Assembly (NCBI GenBank): GCA_964473355.1
Contig: CAYYOS010000049.1
Span: 1 to 16,451, forward strand
Reading direction: 5' to 3'
Length of the DNA stretch: 16,451 bases
Source: CAYYOS01 sp964473355
GTDB taxonomy: Bacteria; Pseudomonadota; Gammaproteobacteria; Burkholderiales; REEB80
This document shows positions 1 to 6,849 of the stretch, piece after piece; the stretch's first letter is position 1, and each line of letters begins with the position of its first letter. A model generated the notes under the pieces. The model had not been told where the DNA came from and did not search any database. It saw only the letters and a program-made list of their open reading frames with translations. A program made the translations under genes and the position numbers.

Positions 1-350
1 CTCTGATGGTGGCGTGCGTAGCCATCTCACTTTCCGGTATTGCGCTCATGAATTTCTGGACGGCCCTGGTGTTGCTAGGCGTAGGCTGGAATTTTCTTTT
101 TGTTGGCGGCACAACGTTGTTAACAGAAGCCTACCTACCGGCCGAGCGCGCCAAAACTCAAGCTGCCAATGATTTTCTGGTGTTTACCGTGGTAGCGTTG
201 TCGTCGCTCTCTTCCGGCACGCTGTTATATCATTTTAGCTGGCAAGCGGTGAATTACGCGGCTTTGCCTTTTTTAGTCGTCGTCGCGATTGCTATTGTTT
301 GGCTTATGATGCGGAGGGAGAAGTCTATAGCGCCGGTTGTTCTGCCTTGA
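1..350 (+). CDS. MFS transporter, C-terminal part (5' end missing)
   Basis: This is the 3' end of a gene that starts before the window; the reading frame is already open at base 3, so the ATG at base 6 is probably internal. About 115 residues are visible. They form three to four strongly hydrophobic helices separated by short polar loops, one of which carries the charged stretch LTEAYLPAERAKTQ. A glycine-rich helix followed by an E-x-Y-x-P-x-E-R-A-K loop and then N-D-F is typical of the second half of major facilitator superfamily permeases, where the loop lies on the cytoplasmic side. The protein ends in a short basic tail. The substrate cannot be told from this fragment. No terminator hairpin was recognised after the stop codon. 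Confidence 0.8.
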   Translation, partial: LMVACVAISLSGIALMNFWTALVLLGVGWNFLFVGGTTLLTEAYLPAERAKTQAANDFLVFTVVALSSLSSGTLLYHFSWQAVNYAALPFLVVVAIAIVWLMMRREKSIAPVVLP

Positions 351-408
351 ACGCCACAGGCGAAATTTTCATAGATAATCACGCACCTCGATTCTTATCA
401 TTTTATCA

Positions 409-422
409 AACCGCTAACCGCT
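409..422 (+). repeat. Tandem AACCGCT repeat upstream of hicAB
   Basis: Two exact 7-base copies of AACCGCT lie end to end about 40 bases before hicA. Just upstream, TTATCA occurs twice (395-400 and 403-408). Direct repeats in this position could be operator sites for the toxin-antitoxin operon. That is inference only, since the adjacent HicB has no obvious DNA-binding domain. Confidence 0.3.
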
Positions 423-462
423 GCATTACTCCGCAATACGTTAACTATACCGAGTTGAGTTG

Positions 463-660
463 ATGCCACCTAAAGTCAAGGACCTCATAGCTGAATTAGA
501 AAGCGCTGGTTTCGTGAATCGCGGCGGCAAAGGCAGTCATCGAAATTTTGTCCACCCAAATGCCCAGAAACCAGTGACAATTTCCGGTAAACTGGGAGAT
601 GATGCAAAACATTATCAGGTGCGAGGCGTACGCTTGGCCCTAAAGGAGCTGAAGAAATGA
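463..660 (+). CDS. hicA: HicA-family mRNA interferase toxin
   Basis: A 65-residue basic protein that matches the HicA (YcfA-like) family in length and layout. It has an N-terminal helix (KVKDLIAELESAGF), a strand, then the motif GGKGSHRNF, in which the histidine after Gly-Ser is the family's catalytic residue, followed by a strand with VTISG. HicA toxins have a double-stranded-RNA-binding-like fold and cleave mRNA independently of the ribosome until bound by HicB. The ATG at 463 is preferred over the overlapping TTG at 460 because it is a stronger start codon and the extra residue adds nothing. Its stop codon overlaps the next start in an ATGA, which is typical of co-translated hicAB pairs. 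Whether the toxin is active cannot be judged from the sequence. Confidence 0.87.
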   Translation: MPPKVKDLIAELESAGFVNRGGKGSHRNFVHPNAQKPVTISGKLGDDAKHYQVRGVRLALKELKK

Positions 661-899
661 AAGATAGCGCTAAATACGCAAAAATTGTCGAATGGTCTGA
701 CGAAGACCAATGCTATGTAGGGAGCGCGCCTGGACTGATTCTCGGCGGTTGCCATGGCAATGATGAGAAGCAAGTTTTCGAGGAGCTTTGCCTAATTGTC
801 GAAGAAGCCATAGAGTTATATCGGAAGGACAGCAAACCCTTGCCGCCCGCGACCTCCAGCCGGGACTTCGCCAACCGGATGCAGGATGTAACAACTTAA
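657..899 (+). CDS. hicB: HicB-family antitoxin
   Basis: An 80-residue acidic protein starting in the ATGA overlap with hicA, so the pair is probably translationally coupled. The core (YAKIVEWSDEDQCYVGSAPG, then a glycine turn and a long helix containing EEAIELYRKD) is the partial RNase H-like fold of HicB antitoxins, which cover the HicA active site. It ends soon after the LPPATSS stretch. Many HicB proteins carry a ribbon-helix-helix or helix-turn-helix domain at the C-terminus and repress their own operon. Here only about 15 residues follow the core, so autoregulation through DNA binding is doubtful. The partner assignment rests on adjacency and family match. Confidence 0.85.
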   Translation: MKDSAKYAKIVEWSDEDQCYVGSAPGLILGGCHGNDEKQVFEELCLIVEEAIELYRKDSKPLPPATSSRDFANRMQDVTT

Positions 900-917
900 A
901 ACAATTTGGGAGAGCGC

Positions 918-1154
918 ATGATTCAACTACATGATAAAGATACCGGTGCATGGATAGGCGCTATCACCGAGGAAAATTTGCAATTCCTTACCGACCAGCT
1001 TGAAGAAGAGTCCGGAGAAGATCAGAATTATTATCTTCATGAGTCCACGCTTGATCTCCTAGAAGAAAATGGCGCAGATAAGGCGTTAATCTCTCTTCTT
1101 CGGGGTGCTTTGAGCGGGCGTACGGAAATGGAAGTACGATGGTCGCGTAGCTAG
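918..1154 (+). CDS. Small conserved acidic protein of unknown function
   Basis: A 78-residue acidic protein. The ATG at 918 is chosen because GGGAGAG lies just upstream with good spacing; a TTG at 906 in the same frame would overlap that ribosome site. The sequence begins MIQLHDKDTGAWIGAITEEN, which reads like a short beta hairpin, and continues with a helix rich in Glu and Asp and a second helical segment (STLDLLEENGADKALISLL). It ends in a basic tail. Similar small proteins are, from memory, sometimes labelled galactosyldiacylglycerol synthase in databases; nothing here supports an enzyme of that kind, as it is far too short for a glycosyltransferase. It starts 18 bases after hicB and may be co-transcribed with it. 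Function unknown. Confidence 0.75.
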   Translation: MIQLHDKDTGAWIGAITEENLQFLTDQLEEESGEDQNYYLHESTLDLLEENGADKALISLLRGALSGRTEMEVRWSRS

Positions 1155-1257
1155 CACATGACGCCGAGATTCTGACCAGCTCTTGTTGTCATCTATGGTT
1201 TGATTTTCGGCGACACCCTTCTTGCATATTCGCGTGATGCGATAAGCTAGCTAATCA

Positions 1258-1779
1258 ATGAGTGAACTGCGCATCAAACTCATGTATAACCACGCAGCGA
1301 ATCTAATGTTTGACGCGGAAGCGCTTCGTCTTCGTAACTCCGAATCGCCTGCGCCGTATTTGCTTGATCTCCTCGCCCTGGAAATTTTCCTAAAGACATG
1401 CGTTGCGATTGAATCAGGCAAGCTGGAGCGTGGACATGAATATGCCGAGCTCTTTTCGAAACTCGAACTCGCTACTCGTTCCTCGCTTGCCGAAACGGCT
1501 GCAGTGAGAGAAGGCCCAGTGGCAGATTTTACGAATATCGAGTTACTACTGAAATTATGGGGCCGCAACTTCATTCGGCTCCGCTATCCGTATGAGGCAT
1601 ATGAGGGGCTATCCGAGCGGGAATACCTGCGCCTAGGTCCTCAATGGATAGAACGCGGAGCGAAAGACGAAGAAGCCACGTTCGATTTCAGACCCAAAGA
1701 GCTCCACGGAATTTTGTTCGCTCTGTCAAATTTCGTCCAAGAGTGGCTAGCTAGTTCGGCGCTCAGCCGCGAAAAGTAG
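1258..1779 (+). CDS. HEPN-like domain protein
   Basis: A 173-residue, largely helical protein. Two features recall HEPN-domain proteins: a helix of the form LLALEIFLKTCVAIESG followed by a His-containing segment (RGHEYAELFSKL), and further on FIRLRYPYEAYEGLSEREY, a pattern seen in HEPN proteins linked to stress or defence. The Rx4-6H motif that marks RNase-active HEPN toxins is not evident, so catalytic activity is uncertain. The ATG at 1258 has no strong ribosome site; the preceding 100 bases contain no recognised promoter. It lies downstream of hicAB and only 24 bases before lutA on the same strand. It is probably an accessory gene rather than part of lactate metabolism. The family assignment is tentative. 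Confidence 0.6.
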   Translation: MSELRIKLMYNHAANLMFDAEALRLRNSESPAPYLLDLLALEIFLKTCVAIESGKLERGHEYAELFSKLELATRSSLAETAAVREGPVADFTNIELLLKLWGRNFIRLRYPYEAYEGLSEREYLRLGPQWIERGAKDEEATFDFRPKELHGILFALSNFVQEWLASSALSREK

Positions 1780-1803
1780 CCAATTTGGATAGAGGGGGTC
1801 AGT

Positions 1804-2532
1804 TTGCGCGTCGGTCTGTTTGTTACCTGTCTGGTTGATTTAATGCGCCCGCGAATTGGGTTTGCCGCATTGCGTTTATTGCAGTCTGCCGGTTGCGAAG
1901 TAATGGTGCCGACTACTCAAACGTGCTGCGGTCAGCCTGGTTATAACTCCGGCGATGAAAAGGCGGCGAAGGCTTTGGCGCTAAAATTACTTAACGAATT
2001 TGAAAATTTTGATTACATCGTCGTGCCCTCCGGTTCTTGTGCGGGCATGATACGGATGCACTATCCTAACTTATTTAAAGACGACGCAACCCTCTACACA
2101 GATTTCCAACACTTAGCCGAGCGGACTTATGAGTTGAGCGATTTTCTGACTAAGATCGCAAAGCTTGAAAAAATCCCTGGACAATATTCTGGGTCACTCA
2201 CCTATCATGATTCTTGCGCGGGGTTGCGCGAACTTCACGTGCAAACCCAACCGCGCGCGCTTTTAGCTAGGATGCCCGGCGTACAGCTCACGGAAATGCA
2301 GGAAGCAACAACTTGTTGTGGGTTCGGGGGAACGTTTTCAGTCAAATTCGGCGACATTGCGACACGCATGGCGGATAAGAAATGCGATCATATTACCCAG
2401 ACTGGGGCGGGCGCTATCGTTGCGGGTGATTTGGGATGCTTGCTACATATTGAGGGCCGCCTGCGCCGTCGGGGAGATTTGACTACGCGGGTGCTGCATA
2501 TTGCGGAGGTTTTGGGGGGTGATGAAACATAA
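1804..2532 (+). CDS. lutA: L-lactate utilisation protein LutA (CCG-domain Fe-S oxidoreductase)
   Basis: A 242-residue protein with the two cysteine-rich CCG domains of LutA/YkgE. The first has Cys9 and the QTCCGQPGYNSG motif (Cys41-Cys42); the second has YHDSCAGLRELH and TTCCGFGGTFSVK (Cys171-Cys172), followed by a late GDLGCL motif. Such domains bind an iron-sulfur cluster, as in heterodisulfide reductase subunit HdrB. LutA acts with LutB and LutC to oxidise L-lactate to pyruvate. The length is normal for the family. The start is a TTG, supported by a purine-rich ribosome site (GAGGGGG) and by the usual LutA N-terminus. In most genomes lutB follows directly; here about 970 bases with an opposite-strand gene and repeats intervene. 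Confidence 0.93.
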   Translation: MRVGLFVTCLVDLMRPRIGFAALRLLQSAGCEVMVPTTQTCCGQPGYNSGDEKAAKALALKLLNEFENFDYIVVPSGSCAGMIRMHYPNLFKDDATLYTDFQHLAERTYELSDFLTKIAKLEKIPGQYSGSLTYHDSCAGLRELHVQTQPRALLARMPGVQLTEMQEATTCCGFGGTFSVKFGDIATRMADKKCDHITQTGAGAIVAGDLGCLLHIEGRLRRRGDLTTRVLHIAEVLGGDET

Positions 2533-2741
2533 GTTTTCTAAAACCCAAAGACCCTGTGGCGATGCGGGCTTTTGGGACCCTTTCCCCACCGCCGAGCAGC
2601 GCAACCAAGCCAGGAGTAGTCGGCGAGCATTGTCCGAATCCCGAGGCGCTATAGCGCCGAGGTTGAGTTGCGCAGCCGCCTGGCTTGGTGAGCAGCACAG
2701 GGAACCCGTTAGGGCGGATGGGGAGGGTGGCCTTTTCTTGG

Positions 2742-2775
2742 GTTACTTTCTTTTGGCCAAACAAAAGAAAGTAAC
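2742..2775. repeat. Perfect 14-bp inverted repeat, 6-base loop
   Basis: GTTACTTTCTTTTG is followed by GCCAAA and then by its exact reverse complement. The stem is AT-rich and not followed by a T-run on the plus strand, so it is more likely part of a dispersed repeat than a standard intrinsic terminator. It might still act as a bidirectional transcript end between the convergent lutA and PH-domain genes. Confidence 0.85.
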
Positions 2776-2816
2776 TAGGTGTCGGGCTACCCCCGACAAG
2801 TTAATTAAAATCCTGG

Positions 2817-2837
2817 ATTCCCGCTGGTCGCGGGAAT
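2817..2837. repeat. Short palindromic unit, ATTCCCGC stem
   Basis: An 8-bp perfect stem (ATTCCCGC with GCGGGAAT) closes a 5-base loop, ending 14 bases before the stop codon of the PH-domain gene on the minus strand. The CCCGC-loop-GCGGGAATGACGG wording is a common short intergenic repeat in proteobacterial genomes (recalled, not searched). Confidence 0.7.
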
Positions 2838-2851
2838 GACGGAACTGGTTT

Positions 2852-3280
2852 TCATCTATCTGTCGCACCCGCACCTGGAGCGACTTCCACACTCTCTATC
2901 TTTCGTTTCACATCCATCGGATCGTTGACATTCTTAAACTGCAAATCACTAATCCCGCGGCCCGTTACTTTTACCATCCCAAACCCGAGCATCCGCCCCA
3001 TCACGCCTTGGATGATTTCAACGGTTTCTACAGAAGAAATTTTCATTTCCTCGGACCGTCTGCTGACGATGCCCTCTTTGTAAATTACACGCTTATTGGT
3101 TACACCTTGTTCGATGCTGCGTAATTTAAGCCATTCCCAGCCTGCCAACAGTAATGTAATGCCTAAGGTAGGAATTGCTAAGACGAGCCACATTATCAAA
3201 GGGAGTTTAGCGACCCAGTGCAGCTTAAACAGCGCTTTAACTTCCTCCCCGGCGGATAGAGATTCCTCTATATAAGTCAT
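2852..3280 (-). CDS. Bacterial PH-domain membrane protein (YdbS/YdbT-like)
   Basis: A 142-residue membrane protein on the strand opposite to the lut genes. Residues about 24-50 form a hydrophobic hairpin (PLIMWLVLAIPTLGITLLLAG) that would place both ends in the cytoplasm. It is followed by a bacterial PH-like domain: TNKRVIYKEGIVSRRSEEM, then ISSVETVEIIQG, then GFGMVKVTGRG and a C-terminal helix. This order is typical of the bPH2 family (YdbS/YdbT type), whose function is poorly known; a role in membrane or stress physiology is often assumed. The ATG at 3280 has a good ribosome site (GAAAGGAAAACA). It interrupts the lutA-lutB order and is probably unrelated to lactate use. Confidence 0.88.
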   Translation of the reverse strand: MTYIEESLSAGEEVKALFKLHWVAKLPLIMWLVLAIPTLGITLLLAGWEWLKLRSIEQGVTNKRVIYKEGIVSRRSEEMKISSVETVEIIQGVMGRMLGFGMVKVTGRGISDLQFKNVNDPMDVKRKIESVEVAPGAGATDR

Positions 3281-3373
3281 TGTTTTCCTTTCTGGGCTCG
3301 TTAAGGATAAAACCGGAATATCCCATCAATGTAGTGTTTGAATTTATCATATAGTTGGACATTAGAACCATTC

Positions 3374-3496
3374 ATTCCAATGCGCAATAAAAGGAGAACA
3401 AGGCGGCAAGGATGAGGCGACGAAGACAGTACACCTAGTACGGCGAGGAGCCGAAGACGAAGTCAACGCAGTTATCGTTTTATTTCGGATTGGAAT
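3374..3496. mobile_element. MITE-like element with 19-bp terminal inverted repeats
   Basis: The left end ATTCCAATGCGCAATAAAA (3374-3392) and the reverse complement of the right end (3478-3496) agree at 17 of 19 positions. The pairing continues weakly inside (GAGAAC region with GTTATC region). The 123-base unit has no open reading frame of its own; its interior is purine-rich, with repeated GGCGA/GACGAAG words around GTACACCTAGTAC. This is the form of a small non-autonomous transposable element. No clear target-site duplication was seen at the edges. The right end reaches to within 5 bases of the lutB ATG, so the probable ribosome site of lutB (GGATTGGA) lies in the inverted repeat. Confidence 0.65.
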
Positions 3497-3501
3497 TACC
3501 C

Positions 3502-4908
3502 ATGCAAGTAAGCACCCTACACTTCAAACGCAAAGCCCTAGCAAATCTGCACAACGAAAAATTGCAGAAGGCGCTGGCCAAATTACCCGCAAAGTTTGTG
3601 GATGCGCGCGCTTCCGCTATTGCGGAACTGCCGAATTTTGAGGACATCCGTGACGCCGCTACTGCAATTCGCCAGCGTGTGTTAGATGATTTGGATGGCT
3701 ATTTACTGCGCTTTGAAGAAGCCGCCATTGCACAGGGTGCTGTTGTTCATTGGGCAGAAATGGCGGCTGATGCAAGTCGCATCGTAGGCGAAATCGCGGC
3801 CGCCAATGGTGTGCGTAAAATCGTCAAATCCAAATCCATGGTGAGCGAAGAATGCGGCTTAAACGATTTTCTAGAAGCCTGTGGCTTGACGGTGTTGGAA
3901 ACCGATTTAGGCGAATATATATTACAGCTCGCGCATGAGGCGCCCTCGCATATTGTGGCACCGGTGCTGCATAAACCACTAGAGGAAGTCTCGGAACTTT
4001 TTGCGCGCGCACATCATCAACCGCGAAAAACCGCCATCCCGGAATTATGCCGAGAAGCCCGAGAAGTATTGCGTCCAGGTTTTCTGTCGGCTGATATGGG
4101 GATTTCCGGGGCAAATTTTATCGTGGCCGAAAGCGGTTCCGTTCTCATTGTTACCAACGAAGGCAACGGGCGGCTCATCACAACCCTGCCCCGAATCCAT
4201 GTTGCCATCACTGGCATCGAGAAAGTTGTGCCTACGCTCGCAGATGTTTCCACCCTACTGCGTTTATTGCCACGTTCCGCAACCGGCCAATCCATTACCA
4301 ACTACGTTTCAGTGTTAACGGGAACTAAAGCTAGCGACGATTTGGATGGACCGGAACAGTTTCATATTATTCTGCTCGATAACGGCCGTAGCCAATTACT
4401 CGGTACCGAATTGCAACCCATGTTGCGCTGCATACGCTGCGGCGCTTGCATGAATCACTGCCCGGTTTATCAAAATATCGGTGGCCACGCGTATGGTTGG
4501 GTATACCCCGGCCCTATGGGCTCCGTGCTGACGCCGTTATTTGTGGGGCTGAAAGAAGCACTCGACTTGCCCCATGCTTCCACTTTGTGTGGTGAATGCG
4601 CGGTGGTGTGCCCGGTGAAAATTCCGCTACCGGATTTGCTGCGCCATTTGCGCGCTCGACAAGTACAGCAACGCTTGCGACCCTGGCGGGAGCGCGCCAT
4701 GATCAACTTATGGTCCTGGGCGGCTTTGCATCCTGGGGTTTACGGCTTACTTACTAAGCTGGTAGCTCGCACGCTGAGAAGCTTTGCCGGCAAGAAAAAA
4801 TACTTGAGATATATTCCCGGCGCTAACGGATGGACTAAAGGACGGGACATGCCTGCACCGCAAGGTCGAACGTTTCGAGAGCGCTACAAAAACGAACAAT
4901 GGTCATGA
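3502..4908 (+). CDS. lutB: L-lactate utilisation protein LutB (Fe-S protein)
   Basis: A 468-residue iron-sulfur protein of the LutB/YkgF family, normal in length. The first two thirds form the LUD-type domain (for example KSKSMVSEECGLNDFLEACG and SGANFIVAESGSVLIVTNEGN). Then come two 4Fe-4S ferredoxin motifs: CIRCGACMNHCP (Cys310, 313, 316, 320) and CGECAVVCP (Cys363, 366, 370). LutB is thought to pass electrons from lactate oxidation within the LutABC complex. The ATG at 3502 is preferred to the TTG at 3490 because it gives the usual family N-terminus and has GGA 7 bases upstream. The stop overlaps the lutC start in an ATGA. Its leader lies in a MITE-like repeat, so its promoter may differ from the ancestral operon. 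Confidence 0.95.
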   Translation: MQVSTLHFKRKALANLHNEKLQKALAKLPAKFVDARASAIAELPNFEDIRDAATAIRQRVLDDLDGYLLRFEEAAIAQGAVVHWAEMAADASRIVGEIAAANGVRKIVKSKSMVSEECGLNDFLEACGLTVLETDLGEYILQLAHEAPSHIVAPVLHKPLEEVSELFARAHHQPRKTAIPELCREAREVLRPGFLSADMGISGANFIVAESGSVLIVTNEGNGRLITTLPRIHVAITGIEKVVPTLADVSTLLRLLPRSATGQSITNYVSVLTGTKASDDLDGPEQFHIILLDNGRSQLLGTELQPMLRCIRCGACMNHCPVYQNIGGHAYGWVYPGPMGSVLTPLFVGLKEALDLPHASTLCGECAVVCPVKIPLPDLLRHLRARQVQQRLRPWRERAMINLWSWAALHPGVYGLLTKLVARTLRSFAGKKKYLRYIPGANGWTKGRDMPAPQGRTFRERYKNEQWS

Positions 4909-5534
4909 GCGCGCGAGATAACATTTTGGCTAAGATTGTCGCGGCGAGGGACAAGCGCCCTGCCACACTTACAGAGGCAAGCGAGCCCCACCAACGAGGA
5001 CCCATCCCGACTATAGAAGAAGATTTGATCCAGCGCTTTTGCTCGCAGGCAACTCGGCTAGCTAGCGATATTAGCTTAGCTGACTCTTTAAGCGAGGTGC
5101 CCGGCATTGTTGCGGCATACCTTCATGAACACGCGTTGCCCCTAGACGCGGTTTGCTGGCCGGGTATCAGCGACTTGGATTGGTCGCGCTCCGAGATGAA
5201 GGTGAAGGCGGGTGCGGCGAGCGCAGATGATCTTGTGGGTATCACCGGCGCATTTCTGGGTATCGCCGAAACCGGAACCTTAATGTTGCTCTCCGGCCCC
5301 GAGACGCCTGCGACCGTCAGCCTATTGCCGGAAACGCATATTGCGATATTAAACTCAACTCGCATAGTTGCGACGATGGAAGACGCTTGGGAACGTTTAC
5401 GTGCAGAGCGGGGGGCATTACCTCGCGCCGTCAATTTCGTCTCCGGGCCGTCGCGCACGGCGGATATTGAGCAGACCGTAACCCTAGGCGCACACGGCCC
5501 TTACCGCGTGCTCATTGTTGTCGTAAAAGAATAG
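4905..5534 (+). CDS. lutC: L-lactate utilisation protein LutC (LUD domain)
   Basis: A 209-residue protein with a LUD (LutB/LutC-like) domain, the third part of the LutABC L-lactate oxidation system. The N-terminal 60 residues are a charged, mostly helical region (SARDNILAKIVAARDKRP). The core has GAFLGIAETGTLMLLSG, the LLPETHIAIL strand, then FVSGPSRTADIEQTVTLGAH and GPYRVLIVVV, all hallmarks of LutC/YkgG. The start is taken at 4905, in the ATGA overlap with lutB, although an ATG two codons earlier (4899) is also possible. The overlap implies translational coupling. It is followed after 7 bases by an MFS permease gene, which points to a shared transcript. Confidence 0.94.
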   Translation: MSARDNILAKIVAARDKRPATLTEASEPHQRGPIPTIEEDLIQRFCSQATRLASDISLADSLSEVPGIVAAYLHEHALPLDAVCWPGISDLDWSRSEMKVKAGAASADDLVGITGAFLGIAETGTLMLLSGPETPATVSLLPETHIAILNSTRIVATMEDAWERLRAERGALPRAVNFVSGPSRTADIEQTVTLGAHGPYRVLIVVVKE

Positions 5535-5541
5535 GCTAAGC

Positions 5542-6840
5542 ATGACTTCGGATATACACGCACATATGCGCCGCTTACGTTGGATAAGCTACACCATTGT
5601 GGTGCTGGGTTACATGCTCGCGTTTTTTCACCGCATGGCGCCGGCGGCTATCTCCAGTGATTTACAACTAGCTTTTAACACTAGCGGTGCTGCGTTAGGG
5701 GCCCTGGCGGCTGCTTATTTTTATACTTACATGGTCATGCAAATACCCGTGGGGGTGATGGCTGATACCTTAGGCGTGCGCCGTATCGTAGCGATTGGCG
5801 GCGTAACGGCGGGTATAGGCTCTTTGCTTTTTGGCCTGGCGGAATCGCTTCTGCTAGCAACCATCGGAAGAATACTAATAGGCTTCGGCATTTCCGTTAT
5901 GTTTATTTCTTTGATGAAACTAAATTCAGTATGGTTTCATGACCGACACTTCGGAACGATGGGTGGCTTTTCAATGTTGCTCGGCAATTTCGGCGCCGTA
6001 TTGGCAGCAGCGCCTCTAGTTTGGTTAGTGACGCAAACATCGTGGCGCAACGTATTTGTCGGTATCGGTTTGTTCTCGATTTTCCTCGCCGTGCTCGCGT
6101 GGTTTCTAGTGCGTAATACACCCGCAGACGCGGGCCTACCCACCATGCGTGAAATGGAAGGGAAAGACCCGCATCCGCCTCACGTGGGGCATTGGTACGA
6201 TGGCCTGGTGCGTGTCGTAAAAAACCGCGCAACCTGGCCGGGGTTCTGGCCGAATTTTGGCATAGGCGGCAGCCTGTTTGCGTTTGCCGGCTTGTGGGGA
6301 ATTCCCTATCTGCGCCATGTTCATGATATGGAACGCGCAGTCGCAGCAAATCATACGAGTCTACTGTTATTATCTTTTGCGGTCGGCGCCCTGCTGTGCG
6401 GTAGTCTTTCCGATAAGCTAGGGAGGCGTCGCCCGGTAATCATAGGGGGCGTGCTGATTTATGTTTTGTGCTGGCTACCGATGGTTGCAACTTGGGATCT
6501 CAGCCTCACTGCCAGCTACCTACTGTTTTCATTAATGGGATTCGGCGCCTCTGGGTTTACGCTGACCTGGGCGAGCGTCAAGGAAGTTAACCCGCCGGCG
6601 CTTTCCGGCATGGCGACGGGCGTCATCAATACCGGGGGTTTTATGGGAGCCGCGATCCTGCAACCCTTGGTTGGTTGGGCAATGGACATGGGATGGGATG
6701 GCAAACTCGCCGCGGGTGCAAGAATTTATTCACCGGATAACTACCAAATGGGCTTAGGGATTCTGTTGGCGTTTTCGGTGGTAGGGTTGCTGGGTACTTT
6801 TTTTATTCGCGAGACTTATTGCCGATATACTTCTCCATAA
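5542..6840 (+). CDS. MFS permease, possible lactate or carboxylate transporter
   Basis: A 432-residue membrane protein with about 12 predicted helices and the major facilitator signature loop between helices 2 and 3 (GVMADTLGVRR) and its second-half counterpart (GSLSDKLGRRRP). The first helix carries Phe-His-Arg (AFFHRMAPAAI), the pattern of anion- and organic-acid-type MFS proteins. The family is clear; the substrate is not. It starts 7 bases after lutC with AGG upstream of the ATG, so it is almost certainly in the lut operon. By context it may import lactate or a related carboxylate, in place of the LutP/LldP permease found elsewhere. That is inference. It ends 9 bases before the convergent gene on the other strand. 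Confidence 0.9.
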   Translation: MTSDIHAHMRRLRWISYTIVVLGYMLAFFHRMAPAAISSDLQLAFNTSGAALGALAAAYFYTYMVMQIPVGVMADTLGVRRIVAIGGVTAGIGSLLFGLAESLLLATIGRILIGFGISVMFISLMKLNSVWFHDRHFGTMGGFSMLLGNFGAVLAAAPLVWLVTQTSWRNVFVGIGLFSIFLAVLAWFLVRNTPADAGLPTMREMEGKDPHPPHVGHWYDGLVRVVKNRATWPGFWPNFGIGGSLFAFAGLWGIPYLRHVHDMERAVAANHTSLLLLSFAVGALLCGSLSDKLGRRRPVIIGGVLIYVLCWLPMVATWDLSLTASYLLFSLMGFGASGFTLTWASVKEVNPPALSGMATGVINTGGFMGAAILQPLVGWAMDMGWDGKLAAGARIYSPDNYQMGLGILLAFSVVGLLGTFFIRETYCRYTSP

Positions 6841-6849
6841 TTTGGCCCG

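Larger units (their letters stand above)
2540..2840. repeat. Hairpin-rich intergenic repeat mosaic
   Basis: About 300 bases after lutA hold no credible gene but several perfect inverted repeats: GGCGCTATAGCGCC (2645-2658), a 14-bp stem with a 6-base loop (2742-2775), GTCGGG/CCCGAC (2781-2797) and ATTCCCGC/GCGGGAAT (2817-2837). The large stem and the last unit resemble repeats that recur between genes in many proteobacteria, where they give rise to false protein calls translating as GQKKVTQEKAT-like peptides. The structures could fold in RNA and end or stabilise the lutA transcript, but none has a clean U-tract after it. Confidence 0.75.

Noticed and set aside
670..951. 93-codon minus-strand frame over hicB
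   Set aside because: It is antisense to a well-supported antitoxin gene and has no recognisable features.
2483..2764. 93-codon frame on the minus strand beginning MFGQKKVTQEKATLP
   Set aside because: This wording arises from a widespread intergenic hairpin repeat and is often called as a protein by mistake. It also overlaps the lutA 3' end.
2501..2839. 112-codon open frame on the plus strand after lutA
   Set aside because: It overlaps the lutA end and runs across several perfect inverted repeats; no family match, no ribosome site, low-complexity basic composition. It is a by-product of the repeat.
5903..6349. 148-codon minus-strand frame inside the MFS gene
   Set aside because: It lies wholly within a clear 12-helix permease gene; the translation is rich in Arg and shows no domain.
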